14,088 bases of DNA from an uncultured Bacilli bacterium. Its GTDB lineage: Bacteria; Bacillota_I; Bacilli_A; RF39; UBA660. Shown piece after piece: positions 12,361-14,088 of the stretch (position 1 is the first letter of the stretch; each line of letters opens with the position of its first letter). The notes under the pieces are model-generated. The model was not told where the DNA came from. It saw nothing but the letters and a program-made list of their open reading frames with translations, and made no database searches. Location: contig CAKOMS010000021.1 in NCBI GenBank assembly GCA_934096735.1, positions 1 through 14,088 on the forward strand, read 5' to 3'. The position numbers and the translations under genes were made by a program.

Positions 12361-13977
12361 ATGAAAGATAAAGTATTTATTTTTGGACATAAAAAGCCAG
12401 ATACAGATAGTGTGTGTTCTGCTATTGCATTATCATATTTAAAAAATGCTTTAGGAGAAAATACAGAACCAAGAATACTATCTAGTATCAATGAAGAAAC
12501 AAAATACGTTTTAAAAAAATTAAAATTTGATGTACCAGATGTTTTAAGTGATGTTAAATTACAAATAAAAGATGTTAATTATCACAGGAATTTTAAAATA
12601 AACATTAAAAATTCTGTATATAATGCTTTTCTAAAAATGCAAGAAAATAATATGTCAACAATTCCACTAGTAGATGATAATGATGAATTCAGAGGATCTT
12701 TTGCTATGAAAGATATAGCAAAAACTCAAATACTAGGAGAGATTAAACATTTAAAATCTAATTATGATTTAATACTTGAAACTATTGAAGGAAAAGAAAT
12801 ATTAAGATTTGATAATGAAATTGAAGGAAATTTAATAAATGTTGCATTAAGAAGTTCAAGTGAAGTTGTTCAAAATATTTTTGATAAAAATTCAATCTTA
12901 ATAATCGGAGATAGACACTCAGTAATTGAAAATGCTATTAATAAAAAAGTTAAATTAATAATTGTAGCATTTAAAGCAAAAATAAAAGATGAACACTTAG
13001 CACTAGCAAAAAAGAATAAAGTAAATATAATTTACTCAGACATCGATTCATTTAACATACTAACAAAAATAAATTTTGCAAATTATATAGAAAATTATCA
13101 ATATACAAAATCATTAGTATGTGTAAATGAATCTATGGATGTATCAGATTTCAATGACTTAATTAACAAAACAAAACATAGTTATTATCCAGTCATTGAT
13201 AGTTTAAATAAATGTTTAGGATTAATAAAATTATCAGACTTAAGAGAAAATACTCCTAAAAAAGTAATGTTAGTAGATCATAATGAAATGAGTCAAAGTG
13301 TTGATGGTTTAGATGAAGCAGAAATTCTTTCAATTGTAGATCATCATAAACTTGGAACAATCGGTACTAATAAACCAATTAATTTTAGAAATATGTCAGT
13401 TGGAAGTACATGTACTATTATTTATGAATTATTTAAAGAAAATAAAGTAAAAATTCCAAAAGAAATAGCAGGACTTCTAGTCGCTGGAATTACATCAGAT
13501 ACTCTACTTCTTAAAAGTCCAACTACTACAAAAGAAGATAAAGTTGCACTTAAAGATTTAGGAAAAATTTCAGAAATTAATTTAGAAAAATTTGCTATGG
13601 ACATGTTTAAAGCAAATGATATTGTAAAATCTAAAACTATGAAAGAAATAATATATTCTGATTTTAAAGTATTTAATGTTGATAAAAAAGTAATCGCAGT
13701 AGGACAAGTAACAACTTTAAATTCAAAAGCAATATTAAAACAAAAATCTAGTTATATAAAATTCTTAAATAAAGAAAGTATTCAAAATAATTATGATATA
13801 ATGATATTCTTAATAACTGATATATTTAAAAATGGTTCATATATTTTATTTAATGAACCATCAAAAACCACAATGAAACTTGCATTCAATGATAACTTAG
13901 AACAAGGAAACTTCTTAGATGGTGTAGTATCAAGAAAAAAACAAGTACTTCCACCAATAATGAGTTACTTAAAATAA
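12361..13977 (+). CDS. ppaC: CBS/DRTGG-domain manganese-dependent inorganic pyrophosphatase (family II)
   Basis: A protein of 538 residues. The DHH-type catalytic domain is split by a regulatory insert. Before it: G9-HKKP-D14-T-D16-S, metal-binding H10, D14 and D16. Insert, about 65-295: a first CBS domain (about 70-125), a DRTGG-type domain (about 180-240) and a second CBS domain (about 245-295). After it: V305-D306-H-N-E, I-V-D327-H328-H329-K, GST at 348-350 and GITSD380. The C-terminal domain ends with the substrate-binding S524-R-K-K527-Q motif. It splits pyrophosphate into two phosphates in the cytoplasm; in characterised relatives the insert binds adenine nucleotides that inhibit or activate. 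The ATG at 12361 follows AAAGGTGG; a GTG nine bases upstream lies within that site. It is monocistronic. Confidence 0.95.
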   Translation: MKDKVFIFGHKKPDTDSVCSAIALSYLKNALGENTEPRILSSINEETKYVLKKLKFDVPDVLSDVKLQIKDVNYHRNFKINIKNSVYNAFLKMQENNMSTIPLVDDNDEFRGSFAMKDIAKTQILGEIKHLKSNYDLILETIEGKEILRFDNEIEGNLINVALRSSSEVVQNIFDKNSILIIGDRHSVIENAINKKVKLIIVAFKAKIKDEHLALAKKNKVNIIYSDIDSFNILTKINFANYIENYQYTKSLVCVNESMDVSDFNDLINKTKHSYYPVIDSLNKCLGLIKLSDLRENTPKKVMLVDHNEMSQSVDGLDEAEILSIVDHHKLGTIGTNKPINFRNMSVGSTCTIIYELFKENKVKIPKEIAGLLVAGITSDTLLLKSPTTTKEDKVALKDLGKISEINLEKFAMDMFKANDIVKSKTMKEIIYSDFKVFNVDKKVIAVGQVTTLNSKAILKQKSSYIKFLNKESIQNNYDIMIFLITDIFKNGSYILFNEPSKTTMKLAFNDNLEQGNFLDGVVSRKKQVLPPIMSYLK

Positions 13978-13986
13978 TACCAAAAC

Positions 13987-14016
13987 AAAAGAGATTTTAA
14001 ACACAAATCTCTTTTT
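13987..14016. terminator. Intrinsic terminator after the pyrophosphatase gene
   Basis: AAAAGAGATTT (13987-13997) and AAATCTCTTTT (14005-14015) form a perfect 11-bp stem with a seven-base loop, followed by T on the plus strand. The A-rich left arm also yields T on the minus strand, so it could serve a minus-strand gene entering from the right. Confidence 0.78.
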
Positions 14017-14068
14017 ATATTGTAATTTCAACCGCACCATTTAATTTAATTTTATCAGATAATAAATA
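14015..14068 (-). pseudogene. Possible 3' end, perhaps broken, of a minus-strand gene from the right
   Basis: A minus-strand frame ends with residues NGAVEITI and a TAA at 14017-14015, at the edge of the bidirectional terminator, as a real gene end would. The last residues and about 21 of 24 bases resemble the plus-strand gene end at the left edge (SGAVQISI). However, an in-frame TAA at 14071-14069 leaves only 17 codons without a start. It may be a gene remnant, a frameshifted end, or coincidence. Confidence 0.2.
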
Positions 14069-14088
14069 TTAGTCAATTTTTTTATTTG

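Noticed and set aside
13422..13604. Minus-strand open frame of 60 codons
   Set aside because: Lies within the well-supported pyrophosphatase gene and has no start signal.
14040..14042. Minus-strand ATG starting a 23-codon frame through the last terminator
   Set aside because: The frame crosses the terminator stem, lacks a ribosome binding site and is explained by the AT-rich hairpin.

Overview
The window comes from a very AT-rich, endospore-forming member of the Firmicutes (Bacilli side). The evidence is the standard genetic code (Trp read from TGG), Shine-Dalgarno sites of the AGGAGG/AGGTGA type, tightly packed genes, and a set of sporulation proteins: YutH, YunB, SpmA, SpmB, a DacB-type D,D-carboxypeptidase and Cse60. 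An uncultured gut lineage of the RF39/RFN20/Erysipelotrichales type would fit, but that placement is inference. No phage, insertion sequence, CRISPR array, rRNA or tRNA gene was found.

Layout. Positions 1-100 hold the edge of something unlike the rest (about half G+C over the first 57 bases) and two terminator hairpins. At 98-766 a divergent promoter pair drives cvfD (minus; S1-domain ribosome-associated regulator) and a small NifU-type Fe-S scaffold (plus). At 767-5416 a minus-strand block reads, in transcription order: acidic tail-anchored protein, yunB, second tail-anchored protein, yutD, Asn/Pro-rich unknown protein, yutH. yutH, yutD and yunB are also near one another in Bacillus subtilis. 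At 5516-5785 lies a plus-strand ferredoxin with an unusual Cys-rich tail. At 5821-8739 is the minus-strand dacB-spmA-spmB-rluB operon, the classical spore-cortex/core-dehydration cluster. At 8805-11737 is a second minus-strand operon: trmB, a lipoprotein, an acidic protein that may be a motor-less SftA-like N-terminal region, a ytxG-like gene and ytxH. At 11792-12246 a small Asn/Tyr-rich, coat-like gene meets a 55-codon cse60 gene tail to tail. At 12361-13977 is a CBS/DRTGG-regulated family II inorganic pyrophosphatase under its own strong promoter. The last 70 bases are the edge of another gene or gene remnant.

How the genes fit together. Most of the window serves spore formation (coat, cortex, core dehydration) or housekeeping (tRNA and rRNA modification, Fe-S assembly, pyrophosphate removal). 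The unknown genes most worth attention are the two tail-anchored proteins around yunB, the Asn/Pro-rich protein before yutH, and the acidic protein before the ytxG/ytxH pair. Transcription signals are compressed. Several sigma-A-like -10 boxes sit only a few bases before the Shine-Dalgarno site. yutH and yunB share an 11-base sigma-E-like motif placed so that their messages may be leaderless. The convergent nifU-like and yutH genes abut with no gap, each with a terminator hairpin inside the other's coding region. I see no clear defence system or other wholly new system here; the novelty is in these smaller features.
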